64,000 nucleotides of DNA from Vallitalea sp. (GTDB lineage Bacteria > Bacillota > Clostridia > Lachnospirales > Vallitaleaceae): positions 62,001 through 126,000 of the forward strand of contig JAOASG010000066.1 in assembly GCA_025210235.1 (NCBI GenBank). The letters are read 5' to 3'. A program made the translations under genes and the position numbers. The notes beneath the pieces are model-generated. The model was not told the DNA's origin. It saw only the letters and a program-made list of their open reading frames with translations, and made no database searches. Shown here piece by piece: positions 36,400 to 47,041 of the stretch. Position 1 is the first letter of the stretch. Each line of letters begins with the position of its first letter.

Positions 36400-37902
36400 A
36401 TGAAAAAAATATATATAAAAATATTGTTTTTAGTATTTGCTTTTAGTGTTTCAGGGATATCTGTTAATGCAGATATTGGTGATATGGGTTTTTTTGGAGG
36501 TATTTCTGAAGGAACTAACTTACCCAAAACTATTGAAAAATATGTTCCTGTTAAACCATTAAGAACAAGAACTATGCAATATAAAGAAATCGTATTTATC
36601 TCAGGTGAGCCGGTAGAATTTGAGGGAACAATTAAAATCACTAAGAATGACGATATAATAAATAATGAAGCCAATGGTAATTATACAGAAAAATATCAAA
36701 TAAATGCTGAAAATACAGAGAGAAAAGCTACTTTAGATAGAAATATTCAATTCACTACTTCTTTTTATTATGTTCATAGCGATTTTAAAAAGCAAATAGT
36801 AAGAGACTCTAAAGTTGATAGTTGGAATGAACAAATAGTAATTGATAATACTACTTATAACTTGAATGAAGATTTTTCAACTTTTTCATTAACTGGAGTT
36901 GAAGATTTAACACCTGGTGTTAGTTATTATAATAATTCTATTTCTTATAATGCAGTATTTATAGCTAGTGATGACAAAAAAATAGAAGTTAAAACAGAAG
37001 GAAGTATATATGGTTACGACCAACCTTGGTCTAAGGTTGAAGCTGGAAAATTGAATATGGATATAGTTGGAAATGAAGATGAAATGCAGATTACACTAAA
37101 ACCTTCATTAGAAGCTAAGAAAACTATGTATTATGATAAAACATCACCATTTCCAATTAGTTTCGAAGGTACGTATAATCAGAGATTAGAAAGAGAATCT
37201 TCGTTAAAGTATAATATTACAACTTATCATCCACAGCTTACTAAAAGCAAGCTGGAAAATAGTATTATGATAACTACAGCAAAGCAAATTGAAAAGCTAC
37301 CGATTCCAGCAGGATTAGATTTTTTACAAAGTCATTGGGCAAAAGAATCAATAGAAAAATTATATAGTTTGGAAATAATGACTGAAATTCCTAATAAGTC
37401 AATGACTGTTGAAGCCATGAACAGAGGCGAATTTATTAAATTAATTTGTCTTGCGATGAATATGGATACAACTAAGTATAAAGACGATAAAAGTAAAGAT
37501 GATAGAAAAATTATTTTTGGAGATGTATTGCCAAATAATCCATTGTATCCTTATATAATGACTGCATATGATGCAAAACTTATTAAAGGAGTAGGAGATG
37601 TTTTTAATGTTTCTAAGCCTATTACAAGAGAAGAAGCATTTTCAATATATATTCGTGTAATTGGGTTGGAAAGAATAGGAAAATTAGGTACAGTAACACC
37701 ATTTAAAGATGATGAAAAAATATCTTCATGGGCAAGAAAGTCCATACTTGCAGGATATAAATTAGGTATAATACAAGGGAATGGGAATGGATTTTTAGAA
37801 CCTAGAAAATGGTTATCTAAAGTACAAGCAGGTACAATTATTAATAAGTTAATAGACTATCTGAGAGAAGGAATATCACAAGATTATAGGTTGATTCAGT
37901 AG
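36400..37902 (+). CDS. Secreted protein with three C-terminal SLH domains
   Basis: A 500-residue protein with RBS AGAAGGG, a signal peptide (to about residue 25), a ~270-residue N-terminal beta-rich region of unknown family and three SLH modules (about 305-355, 370-425 and 430-490: LQSHWAKESIEKLYSLEIM, PYIMTAYDAKLIKGVGD, SSWARKSILAGYKLGIIQG). It would be anchored on the wall. Its gene is flanked by solo ends of the dispersed repeat family at 36361 and 37911. The S41 protease follows at 57 bases. Confidence 0.85.
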   Translation: MKKIYIKILFLVFAFSVSGISVNADIGDMGFFGGISEGTNLPKTIEKYVPVKPLRTRTMQYKEIVFISGEPVEFEGTIKITKNDDIINNEANGNYTEKYQINAENTERKATLDRNIQFTTSFYYVHSDFKKQIVRDSKVDSWNEQIVIDNTTYNLNEDFSTFSLTGVEDLTPGVSYYNNSISYNAVFIASDDKKIEVKTEGSIYGYDQPWSKVEAGKLNMDIVGNEDEMQITLKPSLEAKKTMYYDKTSPFPISFEGTYNQRLERESSLKYNITTYHPQLTKSKLENSIMITTAKQIEKLPIPAGLDFLQSHWAKESIEKLYSLEIMTEIPNKSMTVEAMNRGEFIKLICLAMNMDTTKYKDDKSKDDRKIIFGDVLPNNPLYPYIMTAYDAKLIKGVGDVFNVSKPITREEAFSIYIRVIGLERIGKLGTVTPFKDDEKISSWARKSILAGYKLGIIQGNGNGFLEPRKWLSKVQAGTIINKLIDYLREGISQDYRLIQ

Positions 37903-37910
37903 ATTTTATG

Positions 37911-37926
37911 AAGTTTTGCAATTACC
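37911..37926. repeat. Dispersed repeat end, fragment G (right end)
   Basis: AAGTTTTGCAATTACC matches the right terminal repeat of the family, eight bases after the SLH gene stop codon. Confidence 0.6.
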
Positions 37927-37959
37927 TCTTATATTTATTAATAGAAAGGACTAAGTAAA

Positions 37960-39357
37960 ATGAATAAAATAAAAAAGATTATAAGTTTAACATTAGTAGT
38001 AGCGGTATTTTTCGTACAAATTAATGTTAGTGCAAGTGATAATATAGAAAATATTTCAGTAAAGAGTGAACAAATTAAAGTAATAATGGAAATAATAAAA
38101 AATAATTATGTGGGTAACAAAGTAACAGATGAACAATTGTTTAAAGCAGCTGTAGATGGTATGTTTCAAGAGCTTGATAGTTACTCAACATTTTATACAA
38201 AAAAAGAAGCAACCCAATTAATAGAGAGTGTATCTGGTGAATTTGTAGGTATAGGTATTGAAATTGTACAAGATGGAAGTTATACAAAAGTAGCAAGACC
38301 TTTTCCAAAATCTCCAGCTATTAAAGCAGGAGTTAGAGCAGAAGATTTTATAATTGCTGTTAATGGACAAAGTCTTGAAAATTTAACACCTACAGAAGTA
38401 GCAAATAAAATTAAAGGTAAAGAAGGAACAATTGTTACAATTACTTTTAAAAGAGGAAAAAGTGAATATACAGTAGACTTAGTAAGGTCGCTGGTCAAAA
38501 TATCTGCGATTGAATCAAAGGATATTAGAAAACTATTCCCTAAACTTGATTATAGTACAGCAAGAAAAATTAATTACATTAAGATAAATTCTATTAATGC
38601 AAACGTAGCTACAGATATTAAACCATATATTGAAAAAGCAAAGAATAGTGGTGTTAAATATTTAATTCTTGATTTAAGAGATAATCTAGGAGGTTATGTT
38701 GACTCTGGAGTAGATCTTTGTAATTTATTAGTTCCTAAAGGACCTATATTACATTTTATTAATAAACAAGGTAGAAAGAAAACATATTCTAGTTATTTAA
38801 AAAAAGCACCATTTGAGTTAGTAGTTCTTACAAATGAAAATACTGCATCTGCATCAGAATTTATAGCTGCTGCAGTAAAAGAGTCAGGTGTAGGTGTCAC
38901 TGTAGGAGAGACTACTTTTGGAAAAGGTGTTGCACAATATATATATGATTTATCAGACAAGTATTCAATTAAATTAACAATGGAAGAATTTTTGTCCAGA
39001 AATGGTAATAAAATTAACAAAATAGGTGTTGCTCCTGACTACGAAGTTATAGTACCTAATCCTATAGTAAGTCCTCAAAGATTATTTTTAGATGATGAAA
39101 TGGAAGAAGTTTTAAATGTAGAATTAATTTTAGAGTATTTAGGTTATGATATTAATAAGCCTGATAAATTATATGATGCAAAGACAGAAGAGGCCATAAC
39201 GAAATTTCAAAAAGATACCGGATTAAGGGCATACGGTGTTTCAGATCATCCAACTTTAAAAACACTTAATATAAAATTATTGGAAAGTCTAGAGAAAAAA
39301 GATATACAATTAGACAAAGCTTTACAAATAATTTTAAGTAAAATGAACGAAAATTAA
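37960..39357 (+). CDS. S41 C-terminal processing peptidase with PDZ and peptidoglycan-binding domains
   Basis: A 465-residue exported protease with RBS AGAAAGGA. Signal segment to about residue 27, PDZ domain around 95-180 (GIGIEIVQDGSYTKVA, GVRAEDFIIAVNGQ), S41 catalytic domain with Ser in NENTASASEF and Lys in GETTFGKGVAQ, and a C-terminal peptidoglycan-binding module (about 385-440, EAITKFQKDTGLRAYGVS). CtpA/CtpB-like proteases trim exported proteins or take part in sporulation signalling; the target here is unknown, with the two SLH proteins as candidates by position. Confidence 0.92.
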   Translation: MNKIKKIISLTLVVAVFFVQINVSASDNIENISVKSEQIKVIMEIIKNNYVGNKVTDEQLFKAAVDGMFQELDSYSTFYTKKEATQLIESVSGEFVGIGIEIVQDGSYTKVARPFPKSPAIKAGVRAEDFIIAVNGQSLENLTPTEVANKIKGKEGTIVTITFKRGKSEYTVDLVRSLVKISAIESKDIRKLFPKLDYSTARKINYIKINSINANVATDIKPYIEKAKNSGVKYLILDLRDNLGGYVDSGVDLCNLLVPKGPILHFINKQGRKKTYSSYLKKAPFELVVLTNENTASASEFIAAAVKESGVGVTVGETTFGKGVAQYIYDLSDKYSIKLTMEEFLSRNGNKINKIGVAPDYEVIVPNPIVSPQRLFLDDEMEEVLNVELILEYLGYDINKPDKLYDAKTEEAITKFQKDTGLRAYGVSDHPTLKTLNIKLLESLEKKDIQLDKALQIILSKMNEN

Positions 39358-39365
39358 TTTTGTTA

Positions 39366-39394
39366 TTGACTATTGTATCAAGTAATAATAAAAT
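39366..39394 (+). promoter_or_regulatory. Promoter of pyrG
   Basis: TTGACT, 17-base spacer and TAAAAT lie just after the S41 protease stop codon, about 135 bases before pyrG. Confidence 0.65.
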
Positions 39395-39448
39395 ATAGAA
39401 GTTATATTAATTACGAATTTCGTGTAAAAAGTAAATAAGGTTCATTAT

Positions 39449-39485
39449 AAAAGTAGTCAAAACAAAATTGTTTAAGCTACTTTTT
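39449..39485 (+). terminator. Hairpin with T run in the pyrG leader, candidate attenuator
   Basis: AAAAGTAG/CTACTTTTT with an inner AAACAA/TTGTTT stem forms an intrinsic-terminator-like structure between the pyrG promoter and its RBS. pyrG of Gram-positive bacteria is often controlled by CTP-sensitive attenuation (known), but the GGG start of that mechanism is not evident here. Confidence 0.6.
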
Positions 39486-39516
39486 ATAAAGTAATCATTT
39501 AAAAAATATACTATGA

Positions 39517-41149
<1,633 letters not shown>

Positions 41150-41153
41150 CATT

Positions 41154-41537
41154 TTATTTTTTATATCCTTTAATTCCTACAATATAAATACCAGCTAAAT
41201 CAACTTTTACCATTTTTTTAACAGGCAATTCTTTAAAAACTTTGTCATCACACATTAAAGTAGTTATCTTAGGACCTATTTTAGCTTTTACCATAGGTAA
41301 TTTTCTAAATCGAATATATTTAGGGATTTGATCTTGTACCATTTTTGGTAGATTAGAATCTTTTACTTTTTGCTTTTTCTTATCTATAACAAGTATAGAT
41401 GCAGTTGTTTTGTTTTGATTAATTATTGATTGTTGATTATCAGCTTTGCCTTGTAATTTTCTTCCTACAAAATAAAGAATTGTAAAAATCACAACGATAA
41501 TTCCAATAACAAGCAATAGAATTTCCCACCACTCCAT
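41154..41537 (-). CDS. Single-pass membrane protein of unknown function
   Basis: A 127-residue protein with a strong RBS (AAAGGAGGT) before ATG 41537. Residues 5-25 form one helix (WEILLLVIGIIVVIFTILYF), followed by a basic, Gln/Lys-rich linker and a compact ~75-residue domain (ILVIDKKKQKVKDSNLPK, RFRKLPMVKAKIGPKIT, KVDLAGIYIVGIKGYKK). No known motif is recognised. It faces pyrG tail to tail and is followed upstream by plsC, with which it may or may not share a transcript, since a terminator lies between. Confidence 0.75.
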   Translation of the reverse strand: MEWWEILLLVIGIIVVIFTILYFVGRKLQGKADNQQSIINQNKTTASILVIDKKKQKVKDSNLPKMVQDQIPKYIRFRKLPMVKAKIGPKITTLMCDDKVFKELPVKKMVKVDLAGIYIVGIKGYKK

Positions 41538-41624
41538 AGGTGAACCTCCTTTAAATCATCTTATGCTAAATGGATAACCATTAGTGCGTTCTATATATTT
41601 TATCATTAATCATGTAAAAATCAA

Positions 41625-41656
41625 AGAGGAAATTTGTAAAACGCCAAATTTCCTCT
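41625..41656 (-). terminator. Terminator downstream of plsC
   Basis: AGAGGAAATTTG and CAAATTTCCTCT form a perfect 12-base stem; on the minus strand it is followed by TTTGATTTTT. It separates plsC from the small membrane protein gene. Confidence 0.8.
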
Positions 41657-41673
41657 AAATTTTATTTCTTTTT

Positions 41674-42396
41674 TTAGTTATTAGAAAGTAATTCCACAAT
41701 TTTTTGACGAACATAAACTGCACTTTTTTTCATTTCCTCAGATGGCAATTCATTTAATAAAATTGGTTCACCAAAATTTAATGTAATATTACTTGATTTT
41801 ATTCTTATCCCTTTATTGTTTTCAAAAATGTTGTCTGTTCCTCTAATGCTAAAAGGAACAATAGGAACATTAGATTTCTCAGCTAATTTTAAACTTCCTT
41901 GTTTAAAAGGTAATGGTTCTTCTGAGTTTTTATTTCTAGTTCCTTCTGGAAAAATTAGTAGTGAATGTCCTGATTTTAGCATTTCAATACCTTCTAAAAT
42001 AGTTTTTAAACCTTCACGAAAGTTTTTTCTATCAAGGAATAACCCACCTTTTAACTTAAGTAGTAAATAAATAAAAGGAATCTTTGATAATTCTTTTTTA
42101 CCAATAAAACCAAAAGGTCGATTAATAATTTTTATTAGTAAAACAATGTCAAAGACGCTTCTATGATTACCCACAAATAAAACTGCTTCGTTGTCAGGGA
42201 TATTTTCCAGTCCATTAATTGTTATTTTGCTACCTGTTATTAGCATTATTCCATTACAAATATGTGTAGAAATAAATTTGCCAATACGGTATTGTGCGTT
42301 TTTAGAAAATATACCTATGATAAATCCTAAAGCTATAACAGGTAAAGCAAGAATTAAATAGATGGCCATAAAAATTACTATAAGTAGTGCTTGCAT
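41674..42396 (-). CDS. plsC: 1-acyl-sn-glycerol-3-phosphate acyltransferase
   Basis: A 240-residue membrane-bound enzyme with RBS AAGGTGA before ATG 42396. It has an N-terminal membrane helix, the catalytic NHRSVFD motif (HX4D), FIGKKELSKIP, and FPEGTRN, the acyltransferase block III. It adds the second acyl chain to make phosphatidic acid. All catalytic residues are present. Single gene unit with its own terminator. Confidence 0.93.
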   Translation of the reverse strand: MQALLIVIFMAIYLILALPVIALGFIIGIFSKNAQYRIGKFISTHICNGIMLITGSKITINGLENIPDNEAVLFVGNHRSVFDIVLLIKIINRPFGFIGKKELSKIPFIYLLLKLKGGLFLDRKNFREGLKTILEGIEMLKSGHSLLIFPEGTRNKNSEEPLPFKQGSLKLAEKSNVPIVPFSIRGTDNIFENNKGIRIKSSNITLNFGEPILLNELPSEEMKKSAVYVRQKIVELLSNN

Positions 42397-42550
42397 ATAA
42401 TCACCTTATCCTGATATTTTTTATAAAGTATATGTTTATATTATTGGTAGAAACTAAGATTTTATAATATTACCTATACTTGTAATCACTATTATATCAT
42501 TAATTGCGTAATTAATCTACAAAAAGAAAGAATGCCGTTTTATGTCTTAG

Positions 42551-44065
42551 CTATATATTTCTACCAAATAGTTTTGTTGTAGATTTTAGTTTGTAAATAA
42601 TAAAATCAGTTAACATATTTTCAGTATAGCGCCATTGCCAATTTCCCATAGATGAGCCTGGGAGATTCATTCTAGCATGGTTATCTAGGCATAGGATATC
42701 TTGAAGAGGAACAATAGCAGTATTTGATACAGAACCAAAACAGGTTCTAATAAAATCCCAGCTAATATCTTTACCATCTGTATTCATATAACGCCTTACT
42801 TTATCTTTATTTAGTTCATTAGTATATTTATACCAACCTCTAGTAGTGTCATTATCGTGAGTTCCTGTATAACATATTGTATTTTTATTATAATTATAGG
42901 GTAGAAATTCATTATCATCGGTAGTTTCAAAAGCAAATTGCAGTATCTTCATACCAGGAAGGTTATAATTATCTCTTAGTATTCTTACTTGTTCGGTTAT
43001 TATGCCTAAATCTTCTGCAATAATAGGTAATTCATTACCAAATTTATTAACGAAAGTATCAAATAAATCTTTGCTAGGACCTTTTTTCCATGTGCCATTA
43101 ATGGCTGTTTTATTACCGTAGGGAATAGACCAATAACTTTCAAAACCTCTAAAATGATCAATTCTAACAATATCAACTAATTTTAAAACATGAGATAATC
43201 TATCAACCCACCATTCATAGTTTGTTTCTTTGTGAACTTCCCAGTTATATAAAGGGTTACCCCATAATTGACCGGTTTTACTAAAATAATCAGGGGGTAC
43301 ACCTGCAACGTCTATAGGATAACCACTAGAATCTAAAGAAAATAGTTGTTTATTAGCCCATACATCACTGCTGTCAAAGGAAGTAAATATTGGTAAATCT
43401 CCAATTATGTAGATACCTTTATCATTTGCATATTTTTTTAATTGGGACCATTGTTCATAAAATATAAATTGAATAAACTTATAAAAATTTATTTCATAAG
43501 TTAGTTCGTTTATCATACTTTCTTTTGTTTCTTTTGTAGGATGAGACATACTATTATCCCAATTAATCCACATTGAACCTTTATTTAAGTCTTTTAATGC
43601 CATAAAAAGAGCATAGTTATCTAGCCATTTTTTTTCGCGGTCACAAAATTTTGACCAATTATGTCTTAGATTAAAATCATTTATAATAACAAAATTACTA
43701 TAGGCTTTTCGTAAAATAGAAAATTTATATTTTATTACATAACCATAATCGATTTTATTAGAATTAAATGAATTGTCATAATAAACATCATCTTCATTGA
43801 GTAGATTTATATCTATTAATTTCTGAGGACTAATTATTAATGGCTGCCCTGCAAATGAAGAAAAAGATTGATATGGAGAGTCACCATATCCAGTATGACC
43901 TAAGGGTAATACTTGCCATATTTTCTGATTGCTTTTAACAAGAAAATCTATAAAATTATAGGCGCAACTACCTAAGTCTCCTATTCCAAATTTACTAGGA
44001 AAAGATGTGGGGTGTAATAGTATACCTGATAATCTTTGACTATTTAATATATTATAATTCTCCAA
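42551..44065 (-). CDS. malQ: 4-alpha-glucanotransferase (amylomaltase, GH77)
   Basis: I favour a TTG start at 44065 (GGGAG eight bases upstream); a GTG at 44074 lies too close to that site. The ~504-residue protein shows GH77 motifs: SGILLHPTSFPSKFGIGDLG, QVLPLGHTGYGDSPYQ, PIFTSFDSSDVWANKQLF, DIVRIDHFRGFESYW (nucleophile Asp), PIIAEDLGIITEQV (acid/base Glu) and YTGTHDNDTTRGW. It moves maltosyl units between alpha-1,4-glucans in glycogen/maltodextrin use. glgP at 52143 may work with it. It lies alone on the minus strand. Confidence 0.95.
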   Translation of the reverse strand: MENYNILNSQRLSGILLHPTSFPSKFGIGDLGSCAYNFIDFLVKSNQKIWQVLPLGHTGYGDSPYQSFSSFAGQPLIISPQKLIDINLLNEDDVYYDNSFNSNKIDYGYVIKYKFSILRKAYSNFVIINDFNLRHNWSKFCDREKKWLDNYALFMALKDLNKGSMWINWDNSMSHPTKETKESMINELTYEINFYKFIQFIFYEQWSQLKKYANDKGIYIIGDLPIFTSFDSSDVWANKQLFSLDSSGYPIDVAGVPPDYFSKTGQLWGNPLYNWEVHKETNYEWWVDRLSHVLKLVDIVRIDHFRGFESYWSIPYGNKTAINGTWKKGPSKDLFDTFVNKFGNELPIIAEDLGIITEQVRILRDNYNLPGMKILQFAFETTDDNEFLPYNYNKNTICYTGTHDNDTTRGWYKYTNELNKDKVRRYMNTDGKDISWDFIRTCFGSVSNTAIVPLQDILCLDNHARMNLPGSSMGNWQWRYTENMLTDFIIYKLKSTTKLFGRNI

Positions 44066-44167
44066 TAAAAACACTCCCGTTTGGTTATTCTTATTATATT
44101 AATAAACTTAAAAATAGTATTCACTAACTTTTTAATATTTAATCAAGCATTAAACTTTTCCACTAAA

Positions 44168-44226
44168 AAAGATACTAAAATATTATTTAATTCTTAAAGT
44201 ATATTTAAGATTATTTTAGTATCTTT
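44168..44226 (-). terminator. Terminator downstream of pncB
   Basis: AAAGATACTAAAATA and its exact complement (44212-44226) form a 15-base stem; on the minus strand it runs into TTTTTT, matching termination of pncB, whose stop codon lies 40 bases before. Confidence 0.8.
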
Positions 44227-44264
44227 CTTATAATTGGTTTTATATTCTTTTTTAAGTCTTATAT

Positions 44265-45725
44265 TTAAATAGGCTGTTTAATTTTATATTGTTTTATCAT
44301 TGATTGTTTTAAATCGTACAATTCTTGAGATAAATCCACAAAAACGTTTTGTGGGTTAATTAATCTTCTTGATTCAGGCCATAAAGTAGATAACTCTTTA
44401 TCACAGTATTCTTTAACTTTAAATGTAGTTGGAATATCATAAACACATTTACCATTAATAAATATAGGTACTAGTAATTCTCTTGTATAATAAGTACCAG
44501 GTTGTAATGTACTATGTTTCCATGTGTCTTTAGGGTCAAATAATACTAAAGGTTTTGTTTCATCTACTTGTTCATGATTAAGTGTTATTAGGTCTGCTTT
44601 TATTTTGTTAGAACGTTTATTGTATATTCTAATAATTTTTTTGTTACCAGGGTTAGTGATTTTTTCAGGGTTTTCGGAAATTTTCATTTTTGGTATAAAT
44701 TTTTCACCATTGTATTTAGCAGATAATTTATACACACCACCAAAAGAGGGATTTCCCTTTGATGTTATTAGATTAGTTCCAACTCCCCATAAAGTAATTT
44801 TTGCTCCTTGTAATTTCAGGTCACGAATTAAATACTCATCAAGGTCACTTGATGCGCTTATAACGGCATCTTCAAATCCTGCTTCATCTAACATAATCCT
44901 AGCTTTTTTTGATAAATAAGATAAATCACCACTATCTAATCTAACACCATAGAAATCAGGCTTAATACCTTTTTCTTTTAATTCATTAAATACTTTAATT
45001 GCATTTGGAACACCAGACTTTAATGTATCGTATGTATCAACAAGTAATAAACAGTTCATGGGATAGAGTTCTGCATATTTTCTAAATGAAGTTAATTCAT
45101 CAGGAAAGCTCATTACCCAACTATGAGCATGGGTACCTTTTGCAGGAATATCAAACATTTTAGCGGCTAATACATTTGATGTTGCACCACAACCTCCAAT
45201 AACAGCAGCTCTTGCACCTAGATTACCAGCATCTGGTCCTTGTGCTCTTCTTAATCCAAATTCTAGAACAATATCATCCTCAGCTGCCCATTTTACTCGC
45301 GCTGCTTTTGTAGCAATAAGGCTCTGATGATTAATAATATTTAATAGTGCTGTTTCAATTAGTTGAGCTTCACATAAAGGAGCAACAACTTTAAGAATTG
45401 GTTCGCCAGGAAATATAACAGTCCCTTCTGGTACAGAATAAATATCTCCGGTAAATTTAAATGTTTTTAGATATTCTAAGAAATCATCTTTAAATATATT
45501 TTGTTTTCGTAAATAAGTAATATCTTCCTTAGTAAATTTGATATTATCTATGTATTGTATAGCTTGTTCTAAACCGGCTGCAATAGCAAAACTACTTCCG
45601 TGAGGGTTTATTCTATAAAATAAGTCAAATACAACGATTTGATCTTCTGAATTAAGGTCATAATAACCTTGCATCATAGTTAATTGATAAAAATCTGTAA
45701 GTAATGTTAAATCAGGGCCATGCAT
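44265..45725 (-). CDS. pncB: Nicotinate phosphoribosyltransferase
   Basis: Start placed at ATG 45725 (MHGPDLTLLTDFYQLTMMQG) with AGAAGGAAT upstream; in-frame codons further up fall in a repeat element. The 486-residue protein has the family's YRINPHGSSFAIAAGLEQ, LEFGLRRAQGPDAG with the catalytic region, GGCGATSNVLAAK and VRLDSGDLSYLSKKAR. It converts nicotinate and PRPP to nicotinate mononucleotide in NAD salvage. Full length. Confidence 0.95.
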   Translation of the reverse strand: MHGPDLTLLTDFYQLTMMQGYYDLNSEDQIVVFDLFYRINPHGSSFAIAAGLEQAIQYIDNIKFTKEDITYLRKQNIFKDDFLEYLKTFKFTGDIYSVPEGTVIFPGEPILKVVAPLCEAQLIETALLNIINHQSLIATKAARVKWAAEDDIVLEFGLRRAQGPDAGNLGARAAVIGGCGATSNVLAAKMFDIPAKGTHAHSWVMSFPDELTSFRKYAELYPMNCLLLVDTYDTLKSGVPNAIKVFNELKEKGIKPDFYGVRLDSGDLSYLSKKARIMLDEAGFEDAVISASSDLDEYLIRDLKLQGAKITLWGVGTNLITSKGNPSFGGVYKLSAKYNGEKFIPKMKISENPEKITNPGNKKIIRIYNKRSNKIKADLITLNHEQVDETKPLVLFDPKDTWKHSTLQPGTYYTRELLVPIFINGKCVYDIPTTFKVKEYCDKELSTLWPESRRLINPQNVFVDLSQELYDLKQSMIKQYKIKQPI

Positions 45726-45744
45726 TTTTATTCCTTCTTTCGTA

Positions 45745-45864
45745 TTTAGTAATTGCAAAACTAGGAAATATAATTCTTTACATACAATATGTAGTTCTTG
45801 TTTGGAACGGGAACACAACATATTGTATTAAAGAATCAACGAATGTAGTTTTGCAATTACTTTA
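45745..45864. repeat. Dispersed inverted-repeat element, copy B (full length)
   Basis: Terminal inverted repeats TTTAGTAATTGCAAAACTA (45745-45763) and TAGTTTTGCAATTACTTTA (45846-45864) enclose an imperfect inner hairpin (TTCTTTACATACAATATGT against ACATATTGTATTAAAGAA around a GTTC..GGAAC loop). It lies 20 bases upstream of pncB's start, so it is in that gene's leader. It matches copy A over about 79 bases. Confidence 0.88.
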
Positions 45865-45944
45865 TTAACGTATAGTTTTAAGCTATTCTGTTATTGCATT
45901 ACGTTTTTTTATAGTTTATACTATTATAACATAACAATCAAGAC

Positions 45945-46035
45945 AAGTAATTGCAAATCTACATTAAGTTGTCTTTAATTCAATATGTCTGATTAATGTA
46001 AAGAATTAAAATTGTTAGTTTTGTAAATTACCTAA
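45945..46035. repeat. Dispersed inverted-repeat element, copy D (diverged)
   Basis: AAGTAATTGCAAATCTA (45945-45961) and TTAGTTTTGTAAATTACCT (46015-46033) form the terminal inverted repeat; the inside has CTTTAATTCAATATGT and TGTAAAGAATTAAAATTG, echoing the core of copy B. It sits directly upstream of the EamA transporter gene. Confidence 0.75.
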
Positions 46036-46069
46036 ATGAACAGATAATAAAAAGGGGTTGAAAGTTTAA

Positions 46070-46984
46070 TTGAAGAAAAAGATGATGCCAATATTAGCGA
46101 TATTTGCTTGCTTACTATGGGGAAGTGCATTTCCTGTATTAAAGATAACATATAAATCATTAAATATGGATGCTAATAATATTTATGAAAAAGTACAACT
46201 TGCAGGGCTTAGATTTTTGTTAGCATCAATTATAATTTTTATAATATATAAAATTGTATATAAGAAAATACCAAGATTATCTATGAAGGATTTAAAAGGA
46301 TTCTTGATATTAGGTTTATTTCAAACTGCTTTTCAATATTACTTTTTTTATAATGGATTAGCAAATACATCAGGAGTAAAAGGAGCAGTATTAACATCTT
46401 GTGGTACTTTTTTTGTTGTTATATTTGCTCATATAGTTTATAAAGATGATAAAATTACTATTAATAAATTATTGGGATTATTGTTTGGATTTTTAGGTAT
46501 AATTATCATAAATATTGAAGATGTAAATGCAGGTAGTGAGTTAATGAATGTTACTTTTAGAGGTGAAGGATTTTTAGTAATGGCTGGTCTTGTTAGTGCA
46601 ATTGGAACAATTGTAGCAAAAAAAATAACAAAGAATACAAATCCTTTTATTGTAACAGGGGGACAAATGTTTATTGGGTCTTGTGTTTTGCTTATTGCAG
46701 GGACACTAGGAACTAATGGTGAGATTATAGAATTTAATAACCAAGCATTTGTGTTATATATATATTCTGCATTTTTATCTGCTATAGCTTTTTCTATTTG
46801 GTATTATTTACTTATGAAGTATAAAGCTACAGAGGTAACAATATATAAGTTTTTAGTGCCTATAATAGGTTCTGTTTTATCTGTATTATTTCTTAAGGAA
46901 GAAACTTTTAATATATATATAATTGCAGGGCTTTTATGTGCTTCGGCAGGTATTTATATTGTTAATAGAAAAAAGACAAGTTAG
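46070..46984 (+). CDS. EamA/DMT-family transporter
   Basis: A 304-residue membrane protein with ten hydrophobic segments in two EamA halves; each half opens with the family pattern (CLLWGSAFPVLKITYKSL; VMAGLVSAIGTIVAKKITK) and the second ends in FLKEETFNIYIIAGLLCASA. The start is probably TTG 46070, as AAGGGG lies upstream at a rather long distance; ATG 46082 is an alternative. Substrate (metabolite or drug export) cannot be read. Its stop codon falls inside a fragment of the dispersed repeat. Confidence 0.85.
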   Translation: MKKKMMPILAIFACLLWGSAFPVLKITYKSLNMDANNIYEKVQLAGLRFLLASIIIFIIYKIVYKKIPRLSMKDLKGFLILGLFQTAFQYYFFYNGLANTSGVKGAVLTSCGTFFVVIFAHIVYKDDKITINKLLGLLFGFLGIIIINIEDVNAGSELMNVTFRGEGFLVMAGLVSAIGTIVAKKITKNTNPFIVTGGQMFIGSCVLLIAGTLGTNGEIIEFNNQAFVLYIYSAFLSAIAFSIWYYLLMKYKATEVTIYKFLVPIIGSVLSVLFLKEETFNIYIIAGLLCASAGIYIVNRKKTS

Positions 46985-47027
46985 GTAATTGCAAAACTAA
47001 GGATTTTAATTCTTTACATACAATATA
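46981..47027. repeat. Dispersed repeat, fragment E (left half)
   Basis: TTAGGTAATTGCAAAACTAA followed by TTCTTTACATACAATAT matches the left half of copy B. The first bases supply the TAG stop of the transporter gene and the fragment ends at the next gene's RBS. Confidence 0.78.
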
Positions 47028-47041
47028 TAAGGAGAAAAATA

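Noticed and set aside
36361..37926. A composite transposon carrying the SLH gene
   Set aside because: No transposase, no target duplication and only short solo repeat ends; kept as a low-interest observation.
42446..42480. Another copy of the dispersed repeat between plsC and malQ
   Set aside because: Only a weak match (AAACTAAGATTTTA and a later ATTACC); too diverged to claim.
45726..45821. N-terminal extension of nicotinate phosphoribosyltransferase
   Set aside because: The extension is translated repeat sequence and lies upstream of a good RBS and the conserved family start at 45725.
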